Below are positions 7,517 to 14,314 of a stretch of 28,949 nt of DNA, one piece after another. The stretch lies in the NCBI GenBank assembly GCA_010021145.1, contig RGRP01000003.1, forward strand, positions 1 to 28,949. The letters are read 5' to 3'. The stretch's first letter is position 1. Every line of letters starts with the position of its first letter. Both the position numbers and the translations under genes were made by a program. Under the pieces are notes generated by a model that was given only the letters and a program-made list of their open reading frames with translations, did no database searches and was not told the origin of the DNA. Source of the DNA: Candidatus Fonsibacter lacus (GTDB lineage Bacteria > Pseudomonadota > Alphaproteobacteria > Pelagibacterales > Pelagibacteraceae).

Positions 7517-7759
7517 ATGATGTCATCACCAACCTATCGCACCGAAGACGAGTTCCAGGAAAAACTGAACTCTGAGCGCCTTAAGGAATTATTTAGCTCT
7601 AAAGATTATCAGGGACTGCTCGATTTTGCCTTACTCCTGAATCATCAAGCATCATTTAACAATAGCAGAGCTGTATGGGCTATAGGAGAAGCGATGAAAA
7701 ACATGAGTGCAGAATTTTCTCTTGATAAATATCAAAAAATGATTGAGGATATTACCTAG
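7517..7759 (+). CDS. small helical protein, unknown
   Basis: 80 residues if started at the ATG-ATG pair at 7517/7520; a start at 7484 would add 11 hydrophobic residues and is less likely. The sequence is helical throughout (DEFQEKLNSERLKELFSSKD, GLLDFALLLNHQ). It is a single plus-strand gene between two minus-strand operons and stops one base before the convergent dcd gene ends. I see no clear ribosome site. Unknown function. Confidence 0.55.
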   Translation: MMSSPTYRTEDEFQEKLNSERLKELFSSKDYQGLLDFALLLNHQASFNNSRAVWAIGEAMKNMSAEFSLDKYQKMIEDIT

Positions 7760-8281
7760 TTAAGTCCAAATACTCTGACGCACTGTTTCACTGTTATTGT
7801 AGTTTCCCTTGATGGCATAGCTGACAAGCGGTGCGTCTGACATGCGTTGAAAAACAACCTGTCCAATCAAAAGACCTGGATACAGAGGAATTGGATGGAT
7901 TTGCCTGATGTTATGGAGCTCAAGGGTTAGGCGACTTCCGTGAAAACCCGGATCAATATAGGCGCTGAGCGCATGAGAATATCCTTCGCGCCCCCTGCTC
8001 GACTTAAGCGCAAACTGTCCCGCAATGTCTTCGGGCATGTTGAAGATCTCTTCCGTGCAGGCGAGGCAGAATTGCCCTGCTCGCAACAGCCAAGGGTTTT
8101 CCTTTGTGAACCCAGAGAGAGGCGTCGGGATGAATTGATCCGTGGCTACAGACTCGATCATGATCTGATTGCCGAGTCGCACATCGTAGCTCGCTGGATT
8201 GAGCTGCTCGGCCCTGTAGGGCAGCATCATGGCCTGCTCTTTGCACAGGCGTTCAATTTCATGATCGCAGAGAATACTCAT
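7760..8281 (-). CDS. dcd: dCTP deaminase
   Basis: 173 residues, close to the usual length for the family. The active-site text is intact: K93-S94-S95-R96-G97-R98 (substrate and trimer contacts) and AYIDPGFHG followed by LTLELHN with the catalytic Glu at 121. The enzyme converts dCTP to dUTP, which after hydrolysis feeds dTMP synthesis. It lies 3 bases downstream of thyX in the same operon, so substrate and next step are encoded together. Confidence 0.93.
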   Translation of the reverse strand: MSILCDHEIERLCKEQAMMLPYRAEQLNPASYDVRLGNQIMIESVATDQFIPTPLSGFTKENPWLLRAGQFCLACTEEIFNMPEDIAGQFALKSSRGREGYSHALSAYIDPGFHGSRLTLELHNIRQIHPIPLYPGLLIGQVVFQRMSDAPLVSYAIKGNYNNSETVRQSIWT

Positions 8282-8284
8282 CTG

Positions 8285-9019
8285 TCAGGGCGCAAGTTTT
8301 GCCTTATGAAGGCGTGTTTCTTTGTACCAATTTGCAATCTCTGGCGCCCAATCCTCAAAATGAGGCAGCATCATATTACAGAGGGCCCTGATTTCGTCTT
8401 GCGCATCAGCTTTGGCACGCAGATCAAGAAAGTGCATCAACGCCCGCAGCGAAAAACTCGCTACAAAGTGCTGGCGGAAGTCAAATGGAATCATTCCTCT
8501 TGCGTGCTCTTCTGCGCGACCGCTGTCAATTGCAAGCTTGTAGCGGACTGCTGAATCAATGCACATGATTCGATCAATCTTGCGCTGATCCTCTGTGTAT
8601 TCGTAAGACTTCCCTTGACGATCTTTGTAAATACCGGCGGGACGCAGATAGAAAACATCTTCAATGTCACGCCTACCGTCAACTGCGTCAATAATACGCT
8701 TTCCAGTGTAACGACCAGACTGCACATCAAAGCTCACACCTACGCGATGCGTGCGAGCCTGCTGCATAACACTATGGGGAAACCAGCCAATGTTGAACGT
8801 AATCGCTGGGTGCTCTAGTGGGCCGTAGTGCCCGCGCTCACCTTTTAACAAGTGGCGCACCACAATCTCTCCCGCCTCTTTTTCTTCGGGCGGGTTTCCA
8901 TAAAAGACAAATTCTTCGCTGTAGTCTTGGTGCATCGCGTACCAACACAGCGACTGAGGCTCAGGCGTGCGGCTTAATACCTTGACTGTGAAGTACTTAT
9001 CTTCGACGGTTGCTTTCAT
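8285..9019 (-). CDS. thyX: flavin-dependent thymidylate synthase ThyX
   Basis: 244 residues. The ThyX signature is present at residues 89-104 as RTHRVGVSFDVQSGRY, the phage-type variant of RHRxxSxNExSxRY. Upstream GPLEHPAITFNI (66-77) is a second conserved block. The enzyme makes dTMP from dUMP using FAD, NADPH and methylenetetrahydrofolate. The start ATG overlaps the stop of a 47-codon gene (ATGA at 9016-9019), and dcd follows 3 bases after the stop. Confidence 0.95.
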   Translation of the reverse strand: MKATVEDKYFTVKVLSRTPEPQSLCWYAMHQDYSEEFVFYGNPPEEKEAGEIVVRHLLKGERGHYGPLEHPAITFNIGWFPHSVMQQARTHRVGVSFDVQSGRYTGKRIIDAVDGRRDIEDVFYLRPAGIYKDRQGKSYEYTEDQRKIDRIMCIDSAVRYKLAIDSGRAEEHARGMIPFDFRQHFVASFSLRALMHFLDLRAKADAQDEIRALCNMMLPHFEDWAPEIANWYKETRLHKAKLAP

Positions 9020-9159
9020 TTGTCGCCCTCTTTTGTCTTCAAAAGAACAAAATGAGCAAACGCAATATGCGAAGCAGCAGATTGCTTATTTGCGGGCGCA
9101 TTGGGATAGGAGCCCTCCCAGTATTCGCGGAAGAGCTGTTCAAGATCAAGGTCAGTCAT
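9016..9159 (-). CDS. 47-aa small protein in the thyX operon
   Basis: A 47-codon gene (starts MTDLDLEQLFREYWEGSYP, ends LLKTKEGDK) that fits exactly between its neighbours. Its ATG overlaps the stop of the 49-codon gene upstream by 8 bases, and its TGA overlaps the thyX start. This double coupling and the protein-like composition, with an acidic N-terminal helix, argue that it is real. Function unknown. Confidence 0.65.
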   Translation of the reverse strand: MTDLDLEQLFREYWEGSYPNAPANKQSAASHIAFAHFVLLKTKEGDK

Positions 9160-9301
9160 TTTTGTCACTTTTGTTCATGTATTTACTGGCAAGTCCAGTG
9201 TAAAGACAATGGAGTGAATGACTCTTTTCGTTGCGCCCGTCTTGCTCATACCAAGACTCCAAGCGATCTTGTCGCTTCTGTTCTTCAACGGGATTGACCA
9301 T
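9152..9301 (-). CDS. 49-aa small protein in the mazG-thyX operon
   Basis: 49 residues from the ATG at 9301. The frame is open further upstream but overlaps another coupled gene there. The core WYEQDGRNEKSHSLHCLYTGL resembles short cyanophage proteins of the pattern YExDGRxxxxHxxHGLYTGL, from memory and not checked. It overlaps the 57-codon gene by 17 bases and the 47-codon gene by 8 bases. Function unknown. Confidence 0.65.
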   Translation of the reverse strand: MVNPVEEQKRQDRLESWYEQDGRNEKSHSLHCLYTGLASKYMNKSDKND

Positions 9302-9458
9302 TGTGTTGCGAGCGATGTTTGTTGATCCAGTGAGCGGCCTGGGCGCATCGCCACCCGTAACAGGCGGCGGCACGCGCAAGAGCCCTCAGGTTGGCTGTCA
9401 GAGACGCCTCTGAAGTCCAGACGGCATCAATGATGGCATCTGCCTCAGAGTCTGTCAT
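9285..9458 (-). CDS. 57-aa small protein in the mazG-thyX operon
   Basis: 57 residues: an acidic start (MTDSEADAIIDAVW), an alanine-rich helix (LRALARAAACYGW) and a basic end (INKHRSQHNGQSR). It overlaps both neighbours, by 14 bases at its start and 17 bases at its end. It has a helical character throughout and no recognised family. The fit in an unbroken chain of overlaps is the main support. Confidence 0.6.
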   Translation of the reverse strand: MTDSEADAIIDAVWTSEASLTANLRALARAAACYGWRCAQAAHWINKHRSQHNGQSR

Positions 9459-9597
9459 CTGGATTCAGTAGAACTGCCTGGCCGTAATAAGGCGCCAACC
9501 AGGAGTTTATCAAAAGATGATTGGCTTCATATTTTGAGCACGCCCAACAGGCATAATAGATATTTAAGACTGGAAAAGAAAAAAGATAGCGCTTCAT
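9445..9597 (-). CDS. 50-aa small aromatic-rich protein after mazG
   Basis: 50 residues. The ATG overlaps the mazG stop (ATGA at 9594-9597) and the stop overlaps the next gene. The protein contains CWACSKYEANHLLINSWLAP followed by YYGQAVLLNPDD, which looks like a folded aromatic-rich small protein. The Cys17/Cys20 pair (CWAC) could bind metal. Unknown function. This stretch would otherwise be an unexplained gap. Confidence 0.6.
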   Translation of the reverse strand: MKRYLFSFPVLNIYYACWACSKYEANHLLINSWLAPYYGQAVLLNPDDRL

Positions 9598-9977
9598 TGC
9601 ACAAGGTCAAACAGGTCCGGCTTTTGATAATTTGGCCCTTTCATTACTTTTCCCGCCTCGTTCCTGATTGGGGCGCCCGCGTCGTCAAGCTTGCTCATAT
9701 TACTATCAAAAACACGTTGCATAGCTTCGTCAAGATCCCAGCCCATATTTTCCGCTGCTTGATAGCAGACAAAAACAAGATCGCTTAACTCTTTGAGCAA
9801 GTCGGCATGGGTGGAAATGTCACCCTGCTTGAAAGCATCAAATGCTTCAATGACTTCTGTGTACTCTTCAATGATCAACTTAACCTGAAGATTGTACTGG
9901 AGGCTTCCTCTTTGATTGTCGCTTTTGATTTCAAAAGCATTTCGCCATTGATGTGCCTGTTCCTGCAGTTGTCCCAT
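9594..9977 (-). CDS. mazG: MazG-like nucleotide pyrophosphohydrolase
   Basis: 127 residues of the all-alpha NTP-PPase superfamily. Acidic metal-binding helices are visible: EEYTEVIEAF (about 37-46) and LLKELSDLVFVCYQAA (about 60-75), followed by the conserved WDLDEAMQRVFDSNMSKLDD and the end KGPNYQKPDL. The family hydrolyses (d)NTPs to the monophosphates, and cyanophage versions are thought to tune nucleotide pools or the stringent response. The start lies only 13 bases downstream of an intrinsic terminator, so expression may depend on read-through. It heads a chain of overlapping genes to dcd. Confidence 0.9.
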   Translation of the reverse strand: MGQLQEQAHQWRNAFEIKSDNQRGSLQYNLQVKLIIEEYTEVIEAFDAFKQGDISTHADLLKELSDLVFVCYQAAENMGWDLDEAMQRVFDSNMSKLDDAGAPIRNEAGKVMKGPNYQKPDLFDLVQ

Positions 9978-9989
9978 GTTGATAGAGAA

Positions 9990-10014
9990 AGAAAAAGCCC
10001 TGCCGAAGCAGGGC
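9990..10014 (-). terminator. intrinsic terminator after the cyAbrB-like gene
   Basis: On the minus strand a perfect 7-bp stem GCCCTGC/GCAGGGC (10014-9997) closes on a stable TTCG tetraloop and is followed by TTTTTCTTTCTC. It ends transcription from the gene at 10034-10573. The mazG start codon follows 13 bases later, so some read-through probably supplies mazG. Confidence 0.9.
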
Positions 10015-10033
10015 GTAAACAGTCGAGCGTGAA

Positions 10034-10573
10034 TCAGAGGTCCAGGTCGTCGTCAGCCTCGACCTCAGCAGCTTCAGCCTCGCCCAGGGCGGTCAGCACG
10101 ATCTTGCCTGCTTCTGCGGCCACCTGCACCTTGCTGCCAGGCTCAAAGCCAGCGATAGCGCTGTGACGAGCGCCAACGACGCAGTTGCCGGTCTTGCCGA
10201 TGGTGACAATGGGAGCGCGACCCTTCCTGGAGCTGTAGGCGCGACGAGCAGAGGGAATCACCAGGCCGGTGGAGGCTTCGGTCAGAGCCTTGAAAAACTC
10301 GTTCTTGTGAATACGAGTTTGAGTTTCACCGGTTTCGGCGTCGGTGATTTTGGTGTAATAACCAGCGCCATAGGCCAGTTCATCGCCAGGGATGCCCTGA
10401 TTGTTCTGTGCGTATTCGAGCAGTTCCTGGCCAACCTTGCGTTCACCGCCGACCTTTACTTTGGTCGATTTGGCTGCTTCGGTTTCAGGAGTGAGAACTT
10501 CGGTGGACATTTCGGTGTCGGTTTCGATGGGGTCAAGGACTGCAGTATCTGAGTCCTGTTTTTTGCGTGCCAT
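10034..10573 (-). CDS. cyanobacterial AbrB (cyAbrB)-like DNA-binding protein
   Basis: 179 residues from the ATG at 10573 (MARKKQDSD); an in-frame start at 10606 overlaps promoter sequence. An acidic, Thr-rich leader (about 5-40) precedes a domain with LAYGAGYYT (67-73) and IHKNEFFKALTEA (88-100). This matches the order of the cyAbrB domain (GYVT..., M/KFYxALLEA). The last part, GRAPIVTIGKTGNCVVGARHSAIAGFEPGSKVQV (118-150), follows the cyAbrB pattern of a strand pair plus LKPGD. The tail is very acidic (EAEAAEVEADDDLDL). Host cyAbrB proteins are global regulators of carbon/nitrogen genes. This copy could act as a phage regulator or a competitor. It has its own promoter and terminator, so it is a single-gene unit. 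Confidence 0.65.
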   Translation of the reverse strand: MARKKQDSDTAVLDPIETDTEMSTEVLTPETEAAKSTKVKVGGERKVGQELLEYAQNNQGIPGDELAYGAGYYTKITDAETGETQTRIHKNEFFKALTEASTGLVIPSARRAYSSRKGRAPIVTIGKTGNCVVGARHSAIAGFEPGSKVQVAAEAGKIVLTALGEAEAAEVEADDDLDL

Positions 10574-10587
10574 GACGGCTGCGTGAG

Positions 10588-10625
10588 AACTTGTGCAAGT
10601 TAGCACGACGTTGATGATTTTGCAA
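10588..10625 (-). promoter_or_regulatory. sigma-70-like promoter with palindromic operator for the cyAbrB-like gene
   Basis: On the minus strand TTGCAA (10625-10620) and TAACTT (10602-10597) are separated by exactly 17 bp, giving a plausible -35/-10 pair. A perfect 14-bp inverted repeat AACTTGTGCAAGTT (10588-10601) covers the -10 box and the predicted start of transcription. A protein bound there would block the promoter, so autoregulation is an attractive inference. Confidence 0.5.
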
Positions 10626-10634
10626 GAACTCCGG

Positions 10635-11177
10635 TCAGGGCTTCAATGCAAGCATCATCGCGGTAGCCGCTTCTCGATCAAGGCGGGAAACCTTGATGTG
10701 AGCGCCTGGGCCGTCAGACGGATCGCAAAACAGCTTCATTGATGAAGCCGCAACGATCAAAGCGTCGTCATCATAACATATTTTTGTTAGTGCATCACCG
10801 CAAGCCCTGAGCAGCTTGTCTGCATCGCCCTTGTTGGAATGAAACAGAGGAGCGCTGCTCTTCAGTTCACCTCTGCTGTTAAAATGCAACTTAGGACGTG
10901 GCATGTAAAATAATACTGATAGCACAAATAATCCATTCGTTTCCCAGTCACGTGGGCGAGTAATTGTCGCCATGCGCCCGATAGAGGCTCTCCAGGCATA
11001 GAGACCCTTGGATTGCTCCACCATTGCCACGGCGACGCGCTGACGACCTTCGCGGTCGGTGTAGGCGCGGCCAAAAGCGCTCTTGGAGCCCTGCGTCTCA
11101 GGCTTTCCAGCGACAAAGAATGAGTAGGACTGAGCGGCGCACTGCTCAAGCGTTATCAATAAGTTTGCCGTCATCAA
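10635..11177 (-). CDS. rusA: RusA-family Holliday junction resolvase
   Basis: 180 residues. RusA features are visible: a start strand with GKPETQGSKSAFG (24-36), RPKLHFNSRGELK (94-106) and the acidic cluster KGDADKLLRACGDALTKICYDDDALIV, with D118, D120, D128 and D136-D138. RusA enzymes cut branched DNA during late replication and recombination. The start is uncertain because the gene overlaps the upstream stop by 32 bases; a TTG 15 bases into the frame is an alternative. It fits with the ERF, SSB and nuclease genes nearby. Confidence 0.85.
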   Translation of the reverse strand: MMTANLLITLEQCAAQSYSFFVAGKPETQGSKSAFGRAYTDREGRQRVAVAMVEQSKGLYAWRASIGRMATITRPRDWETNGLFVLSVLFYMPRPKLHFNSRGELKSSAPLFHSNKGDADKLLRACGDALTKICYDDDALIVAASSMKLFCDPSDGPGAHIKVSRLDREAATAMMLALKP

Positions 11178-11883
11178 TCCCTTTGTCGCGCTTGTAGATT
11201 TCTATTAGCTTAGCGATTAAAATGCGTCGACTTAGCCTGCTGAGCTTGACGCTTAACTTTTCCGCCAGTTCTTCTGTTTGTTTTGCTGTTGGATTGTTGT
11301 AAAGCGAAAGAGGGCGAACTGTACGCTTTCGCTCCCAAATTGTCAGATCTTCTGCGCAGTCAAAAATATCCTTGTATTTTCTTCCTGCACCGACCTCTTG
11401 CAAAAGTTGAGGGTATTGATTGTAGATTCTTTCAAGAATTTGCAATCTTCTATATCTATCTGGATTCTTTTTTGTGTAGCGTTTTTTAATGTAATACTGA
11501 ATACGCATGTATTCAAAAAATTCCTGCGGAAAATCAAAGCCTTCGTTTTGCTCGCCAAGCCACTTTGTAAAACGTGATGCATACTGCGCTTGGGTTTTAT
11601 CCTTGATAGCAGCCTTTGCACAGTTTGCAAGAAATGTTGAAAGCGTGGCTTTTTTAATTCCTAGTCCGTGATGAAAGTTGAAAATAAAATCCTTGACCCC
11701 TTTCATCTGTATATCTCTGTTGTCAAATGTTCTATATCCTAGGTAAACTTTATTGTCAATAATTTTCCACATTGTCACGAAGAATAGTTCTCCATCGCCA
11801 CCATTAATTACTGCGCCAAGATGAAGACGCGCATCGGCAACAAGACGCGCCCCGTAAAAAGTATCACCACGATCTTTTAACAT
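11146..11883 (-). CDS. unknown basic protein, 245 aa
   Basis: 245 residues with a beta-rich N-terminal half (about 1-60, FVTMWKIIDNKVYLGYRTFDN) and a helical basic C-terminal half (YIKKRYTKKNPDRYRRLQILERIYNQ, then LSVKLSRLSRRILIAKLIEIYKRD). The ATG follows the dNMP kinase stop after 1 base, so they are coupled. The basic C-terminus suggests nucleic acid binding. No family recognised. Confidence 0.75.
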   Translation of the reverse strand: MLKDRGDTFYGARLVADARLHLGAVINGGDGELFFVTMWKIIDNKVYLGYRTFDNRDIQMKGVKDFIFNFHHGLGIKKATLSTFLANCAKAAIKDKTQAQYASRFTKWLGEQNEGFDFPQEFFEYMRIQYYIKKRYTKKNPDRYRRLQILERIYNQYPQLLQEVGAGRKYKDIFDCAEDLTIWERKRTVRPLSLYNNPTAKQTEELAEKLSVKLSRLSRRILIAKLIEIYKRDKGIDDGKLIDNA

Positions 11884-11884
11884 T

Positions 11885-12442
11885 TTACTGTTGAGCGATC
11901 AACGCATTGAGTTTTGCGCGAAAGTCGTGAATTGTTCCGCTGTTTTCGACAACTTGATCGAATCCATCCCAGTTGTCAAGCCCACCCTCGGATTGATGCG
12001 ATTGTGAGTTGATTACAGAAGGACGAATAATTTTCCACATCTCGCCTCCCATCTTTTTGATCATTTCTGCTTCATTTTGAAAACGAATATCATCAATAAC
12101 AATTCTGCAGTCTTCGTTGCGAAAGCATGAAGACACGCGATACATCATGCAATCAATCCAGATGCTTTCTGAGATACATTGACGCCCCCACTCTGTTCCT
12201 AGCGTTTGCAGTACATGACGAGGAGTCGTGTTGATTTCTTGAACGAGCTTTTCTTTTTGCCCCCAAACTAGCGACATCGCCTGTTCTCTTGTGTAACCAA
12301 GCGAAATAAAAAACTCTGTCCCCATGCGTTTGATGGGCTCTGCAAAGCTCATCGTGCGATAGCCCTGCTGCGCTAATACGTTCGCCGCAAGTGATTTCCC
12401 AGATTGAGCGGCGGGGCTGTAAAACCCAATGAGTCTGTTCAC
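11885..12442 (-). CDS. deoxynucleoside monophosphate kinase (T4 gp1-like)
   Basis: 185 residues. A P-loop is at residues 9-17 (SPAAQSGKS), with K16/S17 in place though the first Gly is replaced. FAEPIKRMG (about 33-41) and TPRHVLQTLGTEWGRQCISESIW are hallmarks of phage dNMP kinases, as is IDDIRFQNEAEMI. It phosphorylates dNMPs such as dTMP and feeds the polymerase, linking to thyX, dcd and mazG. A terminator lies 32 bases upstream of its start. Confidence 0.88.
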   Translation of the reverse strand: MNRLIGFYSPAAQSGKSLAANVLAQQGYRTMSFAEPIKRMGTEFFISLGYTREQAMSLVWGQKEKLVQEINTTPRHVLQTLGTEWGRQCISESIWIDCMMYRVSSCFRNEDCRIVIDDIRFQNEAEMIKKMGGEMWKIIRPSVINSQSHQSEGGLDNWDGFDQVVENSGTIHDFRAKLNALIAQQ

Positions 12443-12473
12443 TGTAATTTGCTGTCGCTATTGAATGATACAA

Positions 12474-12492
12474 GAAAACCCCCTTTCGGGGG
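12474..12492 (-). terminator. intrinsic terminator downstream of ssb
   Basis: On the minus strand CCCCC-GAAA-GGGGG (12492-12479) with a stable GNRA loop is followed by TTTTC. It closes the unit that contains ssb and the nuclease. The dNMP kinase ATG follows 32 bases later, so the kinase again depends on read-through or an unseen promoter. Confidence 0.85.
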
Positions 12493-12508
12493 CTTTCAAG
12501 TCTTGGGC

Positions 12509-12701
12509 TTACAAGCTGTTCACCTTGACAAGGCCCAGAACCCACATGCGGGGGCGGTACCGCCTTGCTCCCTGATGAGACCCCTTGATGTTGCGTGCGC
12601 TGGTGCTCTGGAAGCCTACCGCTTGGCCCGAGCAGTAGAAACGTTGGCGCGGGGGAGGTGAATCAGCCCTGTTTCAGTGGGATAGGGCCGTGCTTCGCCA
12701 A
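12509..12701 (-). pseudogene. small gene with an apparent +1 frameshift between ssb and terminator
   Basis: After ssb, a frame with a possible TTG start at 12701 reads MAKHGPIPLKQG and meets TGA at 12665-12663. Skipping one base there joins a 52-codon frame ending at 12509 that looks protein-like (RFYCSGQAVGFQSTSARN, then RPRMWVLGLVKVNSL). The second frame has no start codon of its own. The combined product would be about 63 residues, and its stop lies just before the terminator. This could be a disrupted gene, a sequence error or a translational frameshift. I cannot decide which. Confidence 0.4.
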
Positions 12702-12705
12702 GTAA

Positions 12706-13062
12706 TCAGAAGGGCATCTCGTCTGCAGCCGGGGCAGTCGAGCGAGAAGGCATCTCTTGGCCCTGGCGCTCAGGGATCGTGAAATCTGTTGCATCCATGT
12801 AAATAGCAACATAGTCGGTGCCATCTTTTTTCTTCTTGGGGGATACGTTTTTTACGCTTCCTACAAGAGTCACTTGGCGACCGTCTTCCATGAATTTGGT
12901 GACGGTTTCAATCTTTTTGCCGTAGAAAGTGGCGTTGACGAAGTGAGTTTGCTTTCCGTTTGTAGTTTTAGAGCGGATGCTGACAACAGCAGTTTTGCCG
13001 TAATCACCATCCTTTACTTGAACTTCGCCGGTCACGTAACCGCTAGCGACAAGTGTGAGCAT
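12706..13062 (-). CDS. ssb: single-stranded DNA-binding protein
   Basis: 118 residues with an OB-fold pattern: VASGYVTGEVQVKDG, AVVSIRSKTTNGKQTHFVNATFYGKKIETVTKFM and QVTLVGSVKNV. The acidic tip DEMPF matches the conserved SSB C-terminus (DDxIPF) used to dock replication and repair proteins. It is shorter than bacterial SSBs in the linker. The start overlaps the stop of the PD-(D/E)XK nuclease gene by 1 base, so they form an operon. Confidence 0.9.
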   Translation of the reverse strand: MLTLVASGYVTGEVQVKDGDYGKTAVVSIRSKTTNGKQTHFVNATFYGKKIETVTKFMEDGRQVTLVGSVKNVSPKKKKDGTDYVAIYMDATDFTIPERQGQEMPSRSTAPAADEMPF

Positions 13063-13823
13063 CAGAGTTCAGGCTCAATGAGCCTTGGGAATTGGGTGTT
13101 TTCGAGTGAGCAGTAGGCTTTGTAGCGCTCGATAAATTCTTGCGCACGAGCTTTCAGCTCTTGCTTGTTCAGAACGTGAACATGAGGTTCACGCCAGTCG
13201 TAGCAAACACAGATTACACCCTGAGTTATCTCATTGTCAAGCTCTCCTCGTTTTACAGCAAGATTGTGGGCGAGTGCATATGCAGCGATCTGCACTTCAG
13301 CGCTTTTGTAATGCGACATTGATTTTGCTTTTTTCTTCACTCCCTCTTCTTTGTATGAGCGCACTGTTTTCCAGTCCCAGATGCTGTACTGTCCATCCCA
13401 ATGCAAGCGCAAGTCAGCAGTGCCTGCATAGCCAAGGTGGCAATAGAGAGCTTCTTCCATCAAGAAAGATGGTGCACTGACTTCATTTTTGAAATTCTCT
13501 TTTCTGATTAAGTCAAGAACGGGTGAGAGATAAGTGATGTATTCATGAATGTTGTAATTCATGATTTCATCCATTGTCGCATGATCCATTTTATGTTTTT
13601 CTGCATCTCCCATAAACGACATCTCAACTTCCGCATGAATAATTGTCCCTCTGCGCTGCGCTCGTTGCATGACGTCTTCCCAGTTGGGCTCCATTTGTCG
13701 CCAGATCTCAAGCCCTTTTATCTTGTTGGGATCGAATAGTTCTGACGTTCTGCCCAAGACTGAACTGACAGAGACATATTCGTGATCGTCTTTGATGTAA
13801 AAGCCTGATTTGGGATGCGCCAT
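13062..13823 (-). CDS. PD-(D/E)XK nuclease (RecB/Cas4-like exonuclease fold)
   Basis: 253 residues. The nuclease elements are H63 in RRGTIIHAEVE (58-67), E114, D137 in GTADLRL, then D150-W151-K152 in IWDWKTVR and Q178 in QIAAYALA. This is the arrangement of RecB-type and phage exonucleases that resect DNA ends for annealing. The gene is paired with ssb and the ERF annealing protein, a common recombination set. The ATG is 9 bases after the upstream stop. Confidence 0.88.
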   Translation of the reverse strand: MAHPKSGFYIKDDHEYVSVSSVLGRTSELFDPNKIKGLEIWRQMEPNWEDVMQRAQRRGTIIHAEVEMSFMGDAEKHKMDHATMDEIMNYNIHEYITYLSPVLDLIRKENFKNEVSAPSFLMEEALYCHLGYAGTADLRLHWDGQYSIWDWKTVRSYKEEGVKKKAKSMSHYKSAEVQIAAYALAHNLAVKRGELDNEITQGVICVCYDWREPHVHVLNKQELKARAQEFIERYKAYCSLENTQFPRLIEPEL

Positions 13824-13832
13824 GTTTTCTAA

Positions 13833-14006
13833 TTAAAGAGAAGAGCTTGAAAGCAGGAAGCGTGCTGCGTTCCCGTAGTCATTATCTCTCAAGTAAACGA
13901 TAATTGCAAGCAATGCACGTTTTGATTCCGCTTCCCATTCCTCTGGTGCTCGATCGTTGATGATCGGGGAAATGGCGAGACAGAGTTCGTGCTCAAGCTT
14001 GGTCAT
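13833..14006 (-). CDS. 57-aa acidic helical protein
   Basis: 57 residues from the ATG at 14006. An open extension to 14039 lies inside the upstream gene. It is helical and acidic (EEWEAESKRALLAIIVYLRDND) and ends in a Ser tract (LLSSSSL). Its start overlaps the zinc-ribbon gene by 14 bases. Function unknown. Confidence 0.6.
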   Translation of the reverse strand: MTKLEHELCLAISPIINDRAPEEWEAESKRALLAIIVYLRDNDYGNAARFLLSSSSL

Positions 14007-14265
14007 GTTTCTGCAAAAGAGAAGGAAGCACTCGATCAAACACTTTTTTCCAATTGATGATGGCAGCGTGACCCTCGTGAGTTGTTCTTACTTCGCCTGG
14101 TACTGCAAGGATTTCTGCAAGCTGCACTGTTTTGTATCTGTGCCCACAGAACTCACATTGCCTGTATCTGTAGAAATCTCCGCTTGGAGTTCTGAGCGAA
14201 CTTGTAACCTTTGTGATCAATGCGTTGCATTTGGGGCAGGGCAGAGAGGCTTTGTTGAGCGGCAC
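13993..14265 (-). CDS. zinc-ribbon protein, NrdR-like N-terminal pattern
   Basis: 90 residues. Four Cys at C10, C13, C37 and C40 (PCPKC, QCEFCGHRYKT) bracket an Arg/Tyr-rich hairpin (RTPSGDFYRYRQC). The spacing is that of the NrdR zinc ribbon (CPxC, RRREC, CxxRFTT). The ATP-cone domain of true NrdR is absent. It may be a DNA-binding regulator or a zinc-stabilised adaptor. A second such protein is at 27318-27599. Confidence 0.7.
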   Translation of the reverse strand: MPLNKASLPCPKCNALITKVTSSLRTPSGDFYRYRQCEFCGHRYKTVQLAEILAVPGEVRTTHEGHAAIINWKKVFDRVLPSLLQKHDQA

Positions 14266-14285
14266 GGGCGAGGCGAGTTGGCTAA

Positions 14286-14314
14286 AGTCCTAATTTGAGG
14301 AAAATTAGGAGTTG
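14286..14314. repeat. palindromic repeat, copy 1
   Basis: CTAATTTG-N6-ATTAGGAGTTG (14290-14314) lies in an imperfect inverted repeat: TCCTAATTT (14288-14296) pairs with AAATTAGGA (14302-14310). It overlaps the stop of the gene at 14305-14538. A second copy with the same spacing is at 16236-16264, inside another array gene. Confidence 0.6.

Noticed and set aside
7940..8554. Long plus-strand open frame of about 204 codons opposite dcd and thyX
   Set aside because: It is antisense to two well-supported genes with clear motifs, and its protein has no recognisable pattern.
12153..12545. Minus-strand frame overlapping the dNMP kinase
   Set aside because: It lies mostly within the kinase gene, and reads through the terminator hairpin.
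12509..12660. Structured RNA or tRNA in the gap between ssb and the terminator
   Set aside because: I could not find a cloverleaf or anticodon arm; protein-like frames explain the stretch better.
12404..12661. Plus-strand open frame crossing the terminator and the gap after ssb
   Set aside because: It crosses a terminator and the dNMP kinase start, and the sequence is low in protein-like pattern.
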